Assembly (NCBI GenBank): GCA_020796225.1
Contig: CM036764.1
Span: 24,670,233 to 24,734,232 of the forward strand
Reading direction: 5' to 3'
DNA length: 64,000 nucleotides
DNA from: Arion vulgaris
Lineage: Eukaryota; Mollusca; Gastropoda; Stylommatophora; Arionidae
Every line of letters starts with the position of its first letter. Position 1 is the first letter of the stretch. Position numbers and translations under genes: made by a program. Shown one piece after another: positions 54,609-64,000 of the stretch. The notes beneath the pieces are model-generated. The model saw nothing but the letters and a program-made list of their open reading frames with translations. It was not told where the DNA came from and made no database searches.

Positions 54609-55137
54609 TACTTACTAACTTACTTACTTATTCCTTTTCACTCCTCGTGGAGCATAGGGCCTCAACAGTTGTTCGCCACTTTTCCCGGTCTCTGGCTGTT
54701 TTCTTAATGGTCTCCCAGGACAGCTCATCACTCTTCAGTTCCTCAAGAAGACTTCGTCTCCAGGATTGTTTAGGGCGTCCTATTTTTTGTTTCCCTTGTG
54801 GGTTCCACTCAAGTGCTTGTCTAGTGACACTCGACTGTGTCTTCCTTAGGGTATGCCCGACCCATCGCCATTTTCTCCTCTTGACCTGGGTCATCATGGG
54901 TTCCTGTCCGATTCTTATCCACAGGTCTGTGTTGGTAACTTTATTATACTATCTCAATTTGAGAATCCGCCGAAGACATCCGTTGTCAAAAGTCTGAATC
55001 TTATTTGTATTTAACTTGGTGACTCGCCACTTTTCTGAACCATACAGCAACACAGATTTTACATTTAATCTGACTATCTTGAGCTTTGTTTTCGTGGAGA
55101 TGGCAGTGAACTTCCACACTGTGTGCAGGATACAAAG
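54609..55137 (-). mobile_element. RTE LINE 3' end with 11-bp TSD
   Basis: TSD gcaatgaatat at 54598-54608 and 55138-55148. Minus strand reads LNVKSVLLYGSEKWRVTKLN, then after one break MMTQVKRRKWRWVGHTLRKT, SSVTRQALEWNPQGKQKIGR and RDREKWRTTVEALCSTRSEK-stop. Sense tail (TAAG)n. The same family as the insertion in SINE H copy 3 and the relic in Rab intron 1. Confidence 0.92.
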
Positions 55138-55354
55138 GCAATGAATATAATATGAGAATAAACATCGACAAAACCGAAGTAATGGCATTCGCTAGAGAAA
55201 AAAACACTACCAATATCTCCATCCATAATCACCAATTAAACAAGTCAAAGACTTTACATACCTAGGAAGTATTTTTTTTGAGGAAAAGGCTTGTTTTAGG
55301 TTATATTCAGTATTTACTATTATTTGTCTATTCCGCAAAGCTATTCCCCTTTGT

Positions 55355-55600
55355 GGCGTCTGTGGCCTAGGGGTTAGTGACTCGGTCTATTAACCCCGAC
55401 GTTCTGAGTTCGAATCACGCTGCGGACAGTTTGCTTGCAAATTGTTTCCGTTGATTTTAACAAAGGACGATGGCGCCACCCGTTCAGAAAGCAATGGCAA
55501 ACTACTGAACGTATAAGTGGTGCCTAGAAAATCAACGACTTGTTTACTGTGGTTGATGGCTACGTCCTTTGGGATATGCCACGATTTTCATTTTCATTCC
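55355..55600 (+). mobile_element. SINE family E, full-length copy
   Basis: ggcgtctgtggcctaggggt (A box) and tctgagttcgaatcacgctg (B box), then atggcgccacccgttcagaa, aatggcaaactactgaacg and tgccacgattttcattttca. It sits in a repeat also present at 59090-59130 (tttactattatttgtctatt). Confidence 0.92.
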
Positions 55601-56250
55601 CTTTACTAGAATGATCTTTATAAAGTAGGTCACAACTCATCAACCTGTCTAAACGTACGTTGTTGTACACAGATGCTTATTGATTGATGTAAACGATTTT
55701 ATGATGGTTATTATTTAAATTATTTGTATATATCATTAGGTAGTTACCCACGGGACTAGTTTTTGCGCAATAGCACCATTTAACTGTGCAATTGCTTGAT
55801 CTCATAAGAATTTCCCCACTGAAAGAATGAAAATCAGCTATTTATCTGTGTTAAACCAGTCTAGATAAGGTCTGAGGTCGTTAGGTTAACAGACGGTCTA
55901 AATAGAGCACATTTCTGCTGGGCCTAAAAAAATAGTGAGCGGGAAATGTGTGAAGTATACTAATTAGTGAGGAAAGACGCTTAATTTCAGACTGTATAGA
56001 CGAGTTTTTAATTTATAAAATTAAAATAATTTATAAAAAATAAATACACGGGACAATTTATTTTTGGTGAGGCCCAGCCCCACTCTCCTTTAAGGACGAG
56101 ACGCCACTAATTGGACTTGAGTTATAAACAAATAATGCAGTGTATTTAGTATGATTCTTACAATCTATATCGTTTCCTCGTGCATGTTCAAACCCTTTAA
56201 TTTGAACTTTTCTCTAATATGTTCATTTTACAAGATCTTCTTCTCTTCTC
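55601..56250. other. No gene recognised
   Basis: AT-rich. A piece at 56050-56108 (ggtgaggcccagccccactc) resembles 59135-59165, so an unnamed repeat is present. Confidence 0.4.
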
Positions 56251-56375
56251 TCGTTCATTCTTCACGGCCAATTTATCAATCTTTTTTGGTGATATATAAG
56301 TGATCTTTGACAAGAACGCCTTTTTACGTTGTGCGTCACCCGATTTCAGTCAGCTGTATTTATTAGGGTAACTTA
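56235..56375 (-). mobile_element. SINE C/A-type fragment
   Basis: tcttcttctcttctctcgttc, gtgatatataagtgatcttt and cccgatttcagtcagctgta: 3' half of a C-type SINE in reverse. Confidence 0.6.
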
Positions 56376-56379
56376 CCAT

Positions 56380-57930
56380 AGAACGATCTGTTGTGCCGTA
56401 CATTTTGGCTTGGATCCACGCCTTTACGATCATCTTTTTGCCGTATATTTGGGCTTTGTGATCTACGCCAAACAGTGAATCTACACTGAGCGCCCTTTCT
56501 GATTGTGAGGTAGTTCTGGATTAGGAACATTTCTCAGTCTTTTGAAGCAGATAATCTTGTCCTGGGACGGCGTCTTACTCGTGTAACACACCGTGTAAAG
56601 TGTTGGCCTTCGCCAATGTTTGGATTTGGACAGCCTGTCAAATTTTTACTTTTGGGCCTTACTTTTCTGACCACCTGCATTTTCCTGGCCCCGGGAAACA
56701 CTGGACTGGGGCTACGCACAAATAATGTAGATAGTCGTTTCATTAGGCGCTAACAGCACAACTGAAATTTTGCGCTCGTCAACATCACCCACCTCAGTTC
56801 TTCCGGGGATGTTAGTTGTAAATGCAACAGTACCTTGCCCGGTTGTCCCATGGAGGACAGTCTCGTTTGGCATCATCCATCCCAGTTCTTCCGGGGATGT
56901 TAGTTGTTAATGCAACAGTACCGTGCCCGGTTGTCCCAGAGAGAGCAGTTTCGTTAGGCACAAAAACGCAACTTTAGGATTTGCGCTTGGCCAACCTTAC
57001 CCAGTAAATGTATTTGAGTTAAGCCTTTGATATGTAGTTTACCGCAATCTTCTCGTGTGTCGACACGATACGTTACAGCGTTTTCAGAGACACTTACGGA
57101 GACCTTTGATTTGTACTGGATTCAGGCCTCTGCTAGGCTTTCCGGTTTTCCCTTCTCATCTGAGTGGACCGCTCACCCTTACGTTTGCCACGCCTTACCG
57201 TCGCTCCGACACCAGCACCTTGCGTGTCTGCCCCGCCTTAGGGCTCACCTGTATATCATCCGTATGCGTGTTCGCTCCATTTTGGTACCTTCCCCACCGT
57301 GTTTATCGGGTTTCTCACCGTACTCACATTTACCGTGCCTCGAGACTGTCATGTCGCGCAGCTCGACTCGGACTCAGGGATCCGAATTTCGCCAGATAGG
57401 GGCCCACGTCTCTACTCTGGATGCACTTCTCATCCCTTCATGTTCATTTGTACGGCCCTTCCCATTGGCCGGGAAGCTGATAATTTGTACGACCTTTGAC
57501 TTGTTACACTTCGTGCGTATGGCATGGACTCTTGCCCAGTAGGTGGCAATTTTGGTGCAGTCATTTATTCCGGGGAAGTTAGCATTCGTTCGCTGAAGAC
57601 GCGAACACTGCTGTTTTCTTACGCTTCTGGAATAATTTGGGCAGTTTTTCATCGGACATCGGCCAGGAGATGCGTGCATTTTGTTCAAGGATTTTGGACC
57701 TGCATTGCTTTTCCGTGCTTGCACTGCTACCACTACCTGTAGCTCTTCCTCGATCCCTACCCTCTTAGCCAGACCGGAACCAATGTCTATTACCAGGGTC
57801 ACGACAAGGAGGTGGGGTAGGATCTTGATTAGTGCCAGCTCACTAATTCTGGCCTGGCGTTGTCCACATGCGCCTTTGACCCCAACGAGATCTTAAACCT
57901 AGGAACTGTTATGTATAAAGGAATCACAAC
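56380..57930 (-). other. GC-richer block of unknown origin with coding-like frames
   Basis: Composition is clearly richer in G+C than its neighbours. The best minus frame, 57374-57802 (142 aa), contains GRCPMKNCPNYSRS and HAIRTKCNKSKVVQII; a plus frame 57027-57542 (171 aa) overlaps it. A short minus frame at 56534-56743 is very basic (RRRPRTRLS). An 88-bp direct repeat occurs at 56795-56882 and 56883-56968. I recognise no protein family. It may be a decayed mobile element, a foreign insert or exons of an unknown gene; splice boundaries are not evident. Confidence 0.35.
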
Positions 57931-57979
57931 TGAAAAATGGTAATTCCCACTCTGGTCATTTATAGTCCACGAGATTTCA

Positions 57980-58290
57980 TTTCGACTCTATCTATCTATT
58001 CACATATCTATCTATCCATCTATCTATCCATCTATCCATCTATCCATCTATCCATCTATCCATCTATCTATCTATCCATCTATCTATCTATCCATCTATC
58101 TATCTATCCATCTATCTATCTATCCATCTATCTATCCATCCATCTATCTATCCATCCATCTATCTATCCATCCATCTATCCATCCATCTATCCATCCATC
58201 TATCTATCCATCCATCTATCTATCTATCTATCCATCTATCTATCTATCCATCTATCCATCTATCCATCTATCCATCTATCCATCCGCCCG
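57980..58290. repeat. (CTAT/CCAT)n microsatellite
   Basis: About 310 bp of tatc and catc units, then ctgt units to 58395. The 171-codon frame over it (Ser/Ile/Tyr/Pro repeats) is an artefact. Confidence 0.97.
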
Positions 58291-58449
58291 CCTGCCGGCC
58301 TGTCTGTCTGTCAATCTATCGATCGATCTGTTTGTCTGTCTGTCCATCTGTCTGTCTGCTTGTTTGTCCGTCTGTCTGTCTGCCTGCCTGTGTTAAATGC
58401 CACACCCAATTTCACAACTTGTTCTGCGACTCGAAACCGACATTCAGTT

Positions 58450-59000
58450 TGATGATGTAATCAGTTTAAAAATAAATTTATCCCGAGTCTAATTTTAGAA
58501 TTAAGCTATTGCAGACAGCAATTTCGGGAATTCCCTTTCATGTTTCGTCGTCCGACGTTTGCGTTAACATCCGAGATTTGGTGACAAAACTAAGACAACC
58601 AAACGAGAGCTTGTCGCTTATGCTGTAGTAGATACAAGGGTCCACCCATTAGTCTGTCGTCTACCTAGTACCTGTGCTCTTCAACAAGTAGTTCACTGTT
58701 GTTGCTGTTAGCTATCTTCAGAACGGTGAGTCAGACGTAATTATTAGACACAATTCATGCTAGATTGTACTTGTTTGTGGTTGATTAGTCATTTCTACCA
58801 ATGTTCAACCATAGATTATAGATGATGTGTCGGTGTAATTATCGAGTAATTTGTACCTGTGATGATTATTGATAAATGTATAACTTGAGCATAACAAAAT
58901 ATATACCTTTATTATTTATGACTATTAATATTATTGTTATTATTTTTATTACTGTTTTAATGGGTCAACAACAAGGTTTTGCTACAATGAAAGAAGCGTT
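58450..59000. other. No gene recognised; possible non-coding exon end
   Basis: tatcttcagaacg followed by GTGAGT at 58724 is a strong donor-like site after a moderately GC-rich 100-bp stretch. Nothing coding is attached. Confidence 0.25.
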
Positions 59001-59182
59001 ACTATAGATGTATTGTTTATATATATATATACAGTGGTCAGTTTTCTTGGTGGGGCCAGTTACAGATTTTCGGAAAAATCATGGTGTTTGGAGTATTTAC
59101 TATTATTTGTCTATTCCGGAAGTTACTCTCCTTTCGATTACTGGTGGGACCAGGCCCCACTGGCCCTCATTGGCGAGCCACC

Positions 59183-59183
<1 letters not shown>

Positions 59184-59219
<36 letters not shown>
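59184..59219. repeat. (AT)n microsatellite
   Basis: tatatata run of about 35 bp; a shorter one lies at 59017-59031. Confidence 0.95.
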
Positions 59220-59557
59220 GTCCATTTTTGTCTGTCTTTACATGGTCAATTGGCCTGTTTTTGGTCACAGTGTGTTTTTGTCTCTGTTTCATTTCAGCTC
59301 ATCATTAAGTCTCTTTTCAAAATATTATGCACCTTTGCGTAATGATGTTTTCCACATAACTCGGTCATCGGCTAGTTTTTCCCATTTGTTGGGACCGTGG
59401 CCCGCGGCAACATAAGGCCGACTAGCTCAAACGGGAAAACCAAAACTCCTGTTTAATGGGAGCTGGTTTTTGTATATATTTGATAGAACACTGTAAGATT
59501 TTTTTTAAATTTACTCAATTCTATGAGTCCATGGTTATTTATTGATCTTCCCTTTTG

Positions 59558-59663
59558 AAAGTTCACATAACAACACTTGTTGGTGTATGAAGCTATTCTC
59601 TACTCTTCTCAAAGTTCACATAACAACACTTGTTGGTGTATGAAGCTATTGTCTATTCTTCTC
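59558..59663 (+). repeat. Two-copy tandem repeat, unit about 52 bp
   Basis: aaagttcacataacaacact ... tgaagctatt-ctctactcttctc occurs twice in direct succession with two or three differences. Confidence 0.9.
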
Positions 59664-59889
59664 ACATGCCCTAGTCATTTTAGTATTCTACTGCTGAGAC
59701 AGACATACCCTATGTTTACATTAGTTTTAAAGACGGAATCGGTCTACAAGGTGTAATTTTGTTTAACCTGTCTCTGGATATAGCAGAGATGGGGTAGGCT
59801 AGTCTCTCTTAGGAAGAACGAACAGTGAAAAAAGTAGCCTGCTTATTACCCGTACAATACACAAGCCAACCGCAACCTCCCAGTTGTGT

Positions 59890-60030
59890 AGACAAACACG
59901 TAAAAACAAAGTACTATAGTTTTACAAAATACAGAAACAGTGACGATAAACAGCAACGTTTCGACCAAAAGGCCTTTATCAAGCAAACAATACAACAAGA
60001 ATGACGAATTTCGAGGGACACCACAAATGG
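59890..60030 (-). mobile_element. Penelope-like element end, copy 3, best hammerhead-like motif
   Basis: Minus strand from 60010: aattcgtc, a 19-nt spacer, cttgataa, then a 4-bp stem ggcc-tttt-ggtc, gaaacg, at about 60006-59954. Followed by tgctgtttatcgtcact and the cagtacttt-like end (actatagtactttg). Confidence 0.6.
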
Positions 60031-60179
60031 ACGATTACATGTGGAAACATTCAAACCTATCTAATGAAAATCCCATGTGTAGACCGGAACACTTTGACCG
60101 CGGTATCAAAGGCTAATGGGGGCCGGACTCGTCTAGGGAAATGGGCTCTTCTATGTCAGGTTTTGTCACCATGATGAAG

Positions 60180-60450
60180 TGGACTGGCCGAGTGGATTAG
60201 TGTGCTGCTTCCATGCAGGAGACCCGGGTTCAATCCTTGTTAAGACCAAGTAGCTGTTTTATGTCAGGAGACATCAAGAAAAATCCTAACCTGAACTGTT
60301 TCGTGGCGACTACATTGCCCATGCAGGCACTAAATTCCATAGGCGTATACCCCCTCTCCTCTGCCCTACACCGCCCAAAAGTGGTATTACAAGCAGTAAT
60401 GACAGGTTTTTTTTGGGGGAGGAGGGTGTGTTGGTGTTTCGTCATGACTC
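60180..60450 (+). mobile_element. SINE family F, copy 4
   Basis: Head gactggccgagtggattagt, B box gacccgggttcaatcc, body, end gtggtattacaagcagtaat. Best-preserved tRNA-like region of the family. Confidence 0.88.
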
Positions 60451-60649
60451 AGAGAAAGCGAACCCGAATAAAACACACACAGAAGTAAGATGTGATGTTA
60501 TGTGTGTGAAGAAGAAGGAGAAGAAGATGGAGTCGTCCTATGTATGCTTCGTTCCAGTCATCAGGTTAGAGGTATATAGTTTCCGTTGCTCAAAGTTCAA
60601 GAATCAAGACTAACCAAGCAGATCTGTTTCAGATAAATAATAGATTTCT

Positions 60650-60922
60650 CTTCTTCTTTTCGATCGTTCTTTTCGGCCATTTTGATCATTCTTAATGGGA
60701 TATATAAACAGGCTACACCAAGAACGGGTGTGATTCGTCACATCTTCTGGGATAAAAACAGGCTACACCAAGAACGGGTGTGATTCGTCACATCTTCAGC
60801 GCCATTTGGAGCTCTAGTGCTTATCCTTCAGCGATGTGTCCGATTTCAGTCAGCGTTTACTGGGTTCGCTCTCCGTCAGCCTTTGGCTGTCCCCAGCCGA
60901 TCTGCAAGGCAGCAGGTTAAGA
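60650..60922 (-). mobile_element. SINE family C, copy C5 with internal 49-bp duplication
   Basis: From ttcttcttttcgatcgttc to tctgcaaggcagcaggtt. The block aacaggctacaccaagaacg ... gtcacatcttc is duplicated (60708-60748 and 60757-60797). Confidence 0.8.
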
Positions 60923-60929
60923 ATGGATT

Positions 60930-61372
60930 TGAGTTGATTGATATGACCATCATCGTGGCACTTCGGTGAGTAACCATGTGTGCTCAGATATCTTTCTTAC
61001 ACAGCGAGATCTCAACTGCAGTGCACGAACTCCATAGCACAGGCGAGGATCCTCGATGTAATTTTGAAGGTGGGGAAGATATTTTTGTAGATATGTTATT
61101 TTTATCTTTTTCTAATGAATTTTGCCTGGGCAGTGGCTTTCCAAAGAGCTCTCCTCGATTTTGAACTGCCAAGTGATCTTTTCCGTGCTCAAATTTAACA
61201 CGCGACCTACGTTTTATCGCCCGTCTCCGATAAGACTAGGAACTCGATCTCACCTACCCTGAAAATAGGGATCTCTGGAAAAATATCCAGATGGCTCCAC
61301 GAGGGAACGAACCTGGTACCCTTGGCACGAGAGACGAGCACGTAACATCTACGACACAGAGACCCCCATTTT
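60930..61372 (-). mobile_element. SINE family H, copy 4
   Basis: Reverse strand head gggtctctgtgtcgtagatg at the right and tail ttgattgatatgaccatc region on the left. Full length, about 440 bp. Confidence 0.85.
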
Positions 61373-61622
61373 CTTATTGAAAAATGAAAATCGTGGCATA
61401 TCCTAAAAGACGTAGCCATCAACCACAGTTAACGTTGATTTTCTAGACACCACTTATACGTTCAGTAGTTTGCCATTGCTTTCTGAACGGTGAGGTCTAT
61501 TTTTACCTTTTGTAAAAATCCCACGGAAACGAATTTGCTTCCAGACTTGCCCACCCTGGGGTGGGAACCAGGTACGCTTGGGTTCGTGATCGAGCTCACT
61601 ACCGCTTGAGCTACAGACGCTT
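61373..61622 (-). mobile_element. SINE family E, copy 6
   Basis: Reverse head gcgtctgtagctcaagcgg and B-box region with gtacctggttcccacccc; body tggcatatcctaaaagacg on the left. Head diverged from other E copies, so perhaps a subfamily with a different tRNA-like head. Confidence 0.75.
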
Positions 61623-61835
61623 ACAATATAAACCACCATTTAAAAAAATATCGGTTCTTCCAACATTTGAACAGAAAGACATAAATATTATAAACAATAA
61701 CCTACATTGGTGCTCACGTGATCGATAAGAGAGAAATATATACAATTTTGAGAACCAACATAAAAATAACAAATTAAAATGACATAGAAATCAAGGTGGC
61801 TGTCGTTACTGTCTGTAATACTACTTTTTAGGACG

Positions 61836-62095
61836 GTGTAGGACAGGAAGGACTGTGTCTGTTGAATTTTGATGACCACATGGCTAGTGTAGGACAGGAA
61901 AGACTGTGTCTGTTGAATTTTGATGACCACATGGCTAGTGTAGGACAGGAAAGACTGTGTCTGTTGAATTTTGATGACCACGTGGCTAGTGTAGGACAGG
62001 AATGACTGTGTCTGTTGAATTTTGATGACCACATGGCTAGTGTAGGACAGGAATGACTGTGTCTGTTGAATTTTGATGACCGCATGGCTAGTGTA
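61836..62095 (+). repeat. 51-bp minisatellite, five copies
   Basis: Units start at 61836, 61887, 61938, 61989 and 62040: gtgtaggacaggaa, then actgtgtctg, then ttttgatgaccacatggcta. Only a few substitutions between units. 51 is a multiple of three, so several frames stay open (17-residue repeats). Confidence 0.97.
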
Positions 62096-62139
62096 GTCGT
62101 CACGAAACTGTTTGAGTTACGATTTGTCTTTATGCCCCC

Positions 62140-62228
62140 GACATAAAAAAAACTCCGTTACCGTACCATCGATTGAACCTGGGTGTCCCGCATGGGAGCC
62201 GCGCTCTAATCCATTCGGCCAGACGCAA
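62140..62228 (-). mobile_element. SINE family F, 5' part only
   Basis: Reverse strand reads tggccgaatggattagagc, gggacacccaggttcaatcg, then 20 bp of body. Truncated at the 3' side, unlike the usual 5' truncation. Confidence 0.75.
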
Positions 62229-62722
62229 GGTGGCACATTGCAAAAAGACAAAGTGAAAGGAAAGGGCCACCACCACCTCTCACACAGGTAAAAATAAAAA
62301 ATAAAAAGAGAGAAAAGAGAGAAAACGGGTGATAGCGAGGAATGAGTAATATCAATGTGGACAAAATCTGTGAGTCATGTACTGGGCCGGGGTTCAGATA
62401 TTTGGCCCCCTACCTCTTCCAGTATGTACCGCCTGGTTGTCACCACAGGTGTGCACCAACCCTCCCGTACCCCATTCTATGACAATAGGAGATGATATTT
62501 CTAACCTGACGGTTCTTCCAGGTCACAGAGGTCATGAACTTTCCTTGAAGGTACCCATCCTCGTTTACCTCCCCTTTGTCTTCTACTATTTTTCTGTAGA
62601 ATCCGTTTGATTGACTCATGTCAATATTATCCCCCCTTTCCATCTTTCTTTCTCTCTCTCTCTCTTTCTCTCTCTCTCACACACATACAGAACTCACATC
62701 GGACATGGCCTTCAACATTTAG
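62229..62722. other. No gene recognised; short (CT)n
   Basis: A minus frame 62440-62643 of 67 codons has no recognisable motif. A (CT)n run lies at about 62642-62680. Confidence 0.35.
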
Positions 62723-62800
62723 TCTTCTTTGAACTCTCCGTATCGACCACTTGTTAACCACTCTGTGGTTTGTATGTGATCAAAGTCTAAGAGCGATTGT

Positions 62801-63258
62801 AAAAAAAAAAGTAAAGGAACCCTTTCATACCTCGTGGTATATAGGGCAATACGCCAGTGGTTACCGGGGCCCAAATTTGGGGTGTAAAGAATAGAACCAC
62901 TGTTACCTGCCACGCATGTCGTAAGAGGCGACTAAGGAGGTTTGGCTGAAATCGGATGCATGTGTCCTAAGTGTGTAGAAGTCTATGCGTTTAGGAGCCT
63001 ATCAAACCAATATGCAACGTATACACGTTCTTGGCAAAGATCAAACATATCACAAAGAGTGATTAAAATTGGTCATAAAGAACGAACGCAAAGAAGAAGA
63101 AGATAGGGCAATACAGTGTTAGGCCTGTATTTTCATTGACCGTCGGCACGCGATGGGTGATGTGGTCAGCATCACGCCGACCGCCTTTACTTCCCAGAGC
63201 ATGTCTGGTACCCAGTTGAGGCTGGGTCGACCTGAGAGCCGTCGCGGTCCGGGAAAAA
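62801..63258 (-). mobile_element. SINE family I, copy 3, inserted in B7
   Basis: TSD taagagcgattgt at 62788-62800 and 63259-63271. It begins (plus text) with A10, matching a T-rich sense end, and is itself split at 62852 by SINE A7. The tRNA-like head is missing at 63258. Confidence 0.9.
62853..63102 (+). mobile_element. SINE family A, copy A7, inserted in SINE I
   Basis: TSD atagggcaatac at 62841-62852 and 63103-63114. Full length, tail aaagaagaaga. Confidence 0.92.
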
Positions 63259-63447
63259 TAAGAGCGATTGTACGTTGTGCCAATTATGCGCCTACAGGTA
63301 GGCCAGCACATTCGATTTCTACGACGCTTTTTATTTACTAGGGTAGCTTCACTAGGCCCCTACCTCAGTCATCTCTTGCAGCATACCTTGTAAGTCGTAG
63401 TGTTACGATTTGTTGCTCCCATTGAGAGCCCCGGCAACGCACGGGCG

Positions 63448-64000
63448 TTCTGGGAAATAAACTGAAGAGAATCATATACACAAAGTATAATCACAAACAT
63501 AATTTGATTGAAAATGTTATGTACATGTACAACTAAAACATGAGCACCTATATTTTCCCGAAACGGATGGGGTTCGGTGGACTAGAAGCGGCTACATTGG
63601 GATTGAAGGGTGGAGGGAAGAAACCGCGTGATTGCTGCGGTGTTTATTCAGCGCTATTTGCATATGTTGTGTCACCTCTGATTCGTCAGGTAACTTCCGT
63701 CTCCTTGCTTATGTCAGCAGTGAGAATAATTATGGGTGAAACAGTGTTAATAACTGGTCCCAGGTTCTTACTTTAAGATTTTCTACATTATCCTAATCCC
63801 CCCCTCCCACCTCAACATATATCCTTTGTTCCCTCTTAAACCTCAGTTTCTGGACACTGTCAGATTGTTGTTTCTGGCATTTTGACCGAAACGTCGCAGT
63901 TTTACTGCAGTCTTCCCTTATATAAGATTTTCGCCTTCATCTGGTCATATTATACAGAATTTGTTAAAATACATAACATTGCAGCCAACTTTTGATGTGC
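63448..64000. other. Unassigned end of window with a Penelope-like scrap
   Basis: A plus frame 63540-63776 (78 codons) has no recognised domain. At 63876-63930, ttttgaccgaaacgtcgcag then ttttactgcagtcttccctt resembles the Penelope-like end, with a GAAAC-GTC box. Confidence 0.4.

Larger units (their letters stand above)
54200..55275 (+). mobile_element. (GAA)-family LINE RT copy split by SINE A6 and an RTE end
   Basis: LINE DNA at 54200-54334 (aggagaactcttaaacgag, atcatatcaacaacagaaga) resumes at 55149 (aatatgagaataaacatcg, catacctaggaag). Aligned to 47210-47420 the two halves join exactly when 54344-54592 and 54609-55137 are removed with one copy of each TSD. It is a pseudogene fragment. Confidence 0.88.
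62724..63447 (-). mobile_element. SINE family B, copy B7, host of a nested pair
   Basis: B7 is 62724-62800 plus 63272-63447. It contains ctagggtagcttcactagg (hairpin block, one change) and ends ccggcaacgcacgggcg. SINE I copy 3 interrupts it with a 13-bp TSD. Confidence 0.9.

Noticed and set aside
57937..58452. 171-codon open frame
   Set aside because: It is a translation of the (CTAT/CCAT)n microsatellite.
61836..62095. CRISPR-like array
   Set aside because: The units are contiguous with no variable spacers, and the DNA is animal nuclear; it is a minisatellite.
62440..62643. 67-codon minus-strand frame as an exon
   Set aside because: No recognised motif, no convincing splice sites in phase, and no neighbouring exon to join.
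63540..63776. 78-codon frame near the window end as a small gene
   Set aside because: No domain, signal peptide or family resemblance; its length is expected by chance in 64 kb.

Overview
The window is animal nuclear DNA: AT-rich, intron-containing, and packed with decayed retrotransposons. A lophotrochozoan, most likely a gastropod or another mollusc, is suggested by the many tRNA-like SINE families, the RTE/CR1-like and RNase H-bearing LINE relics, and a Rab5-type gene with short exons and long introns. The species is inferred only from general character; nothing here identifies it.

Two host genes are supported. (1) A complete five-exon Rab5-like small GTPase lies on the minus strand (ATG at 38740, stop at 28957). 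The exons were joined by reading splice sites and phase; the CDS is 642 nt, 213 codons plus stop, with all G-box motifs and a terminal Cys-Ser-Cys lipidation signal. (2) A long last exon of a TRAF-like gene lies on the plus strand (10020-11857): an acidic Asp/Val-rich stretch, a coiled coil and a C-terminal MATH/TRAF-like domain. Its upstream exons were not found.

Layout. 1-9900: LINE relics (RT, RNase H and C-terminal parts), a 0.48 kb foldback element, a mariner-type helix-turn-helix relic and SINEs. 10020-11857: TRAF-like exon. 12144-18306: a young LTR retrotransposon with near-identical 1.14 kb LTRs, only a gag-like remnant inside, and an odd LTR that seems to contain an older LTR edge and a primer-binding site. 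18314-28950: a U2 snRNA-like scrap, LINE tails and SINEs. 28957-38740: the Rab gene, its introns full of SINE, LINE and Penelope-like fragments. 38741-55600: dense nested SINE/LINE territory, a long palindrome and an inverted pair of MITE-like repeats around microsatellites. 56380-57930: a GC-richer block with possible but unrecognised coding character. 57980-64000: microsatellites, a 51-bp minisatellite and a triple-nested SINE cluster.

Letters for repeat families are mine. A, B and C are related SINE-like families sharing a 5' block around the core TGTCGTAAGAGGCGACT (or its relics) and related 3' ends, with (GAA)n tails. D, E, F, G, I and L carry tRNA-like A/B boxes. H is a longer tRNA-like SINE. 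K is an unclassified repeat. Orientation for A-C is given with the (GAA)n tail as the 3' end. Nested insertions with readable target-site duplications (TSDs) order several integrations. The (GAA)n tail shared by A/B and several LINE relics suggests that those LINEs moved the SINEs. I see no CRISPR array, operon, rRNA or functional tRNA gene.
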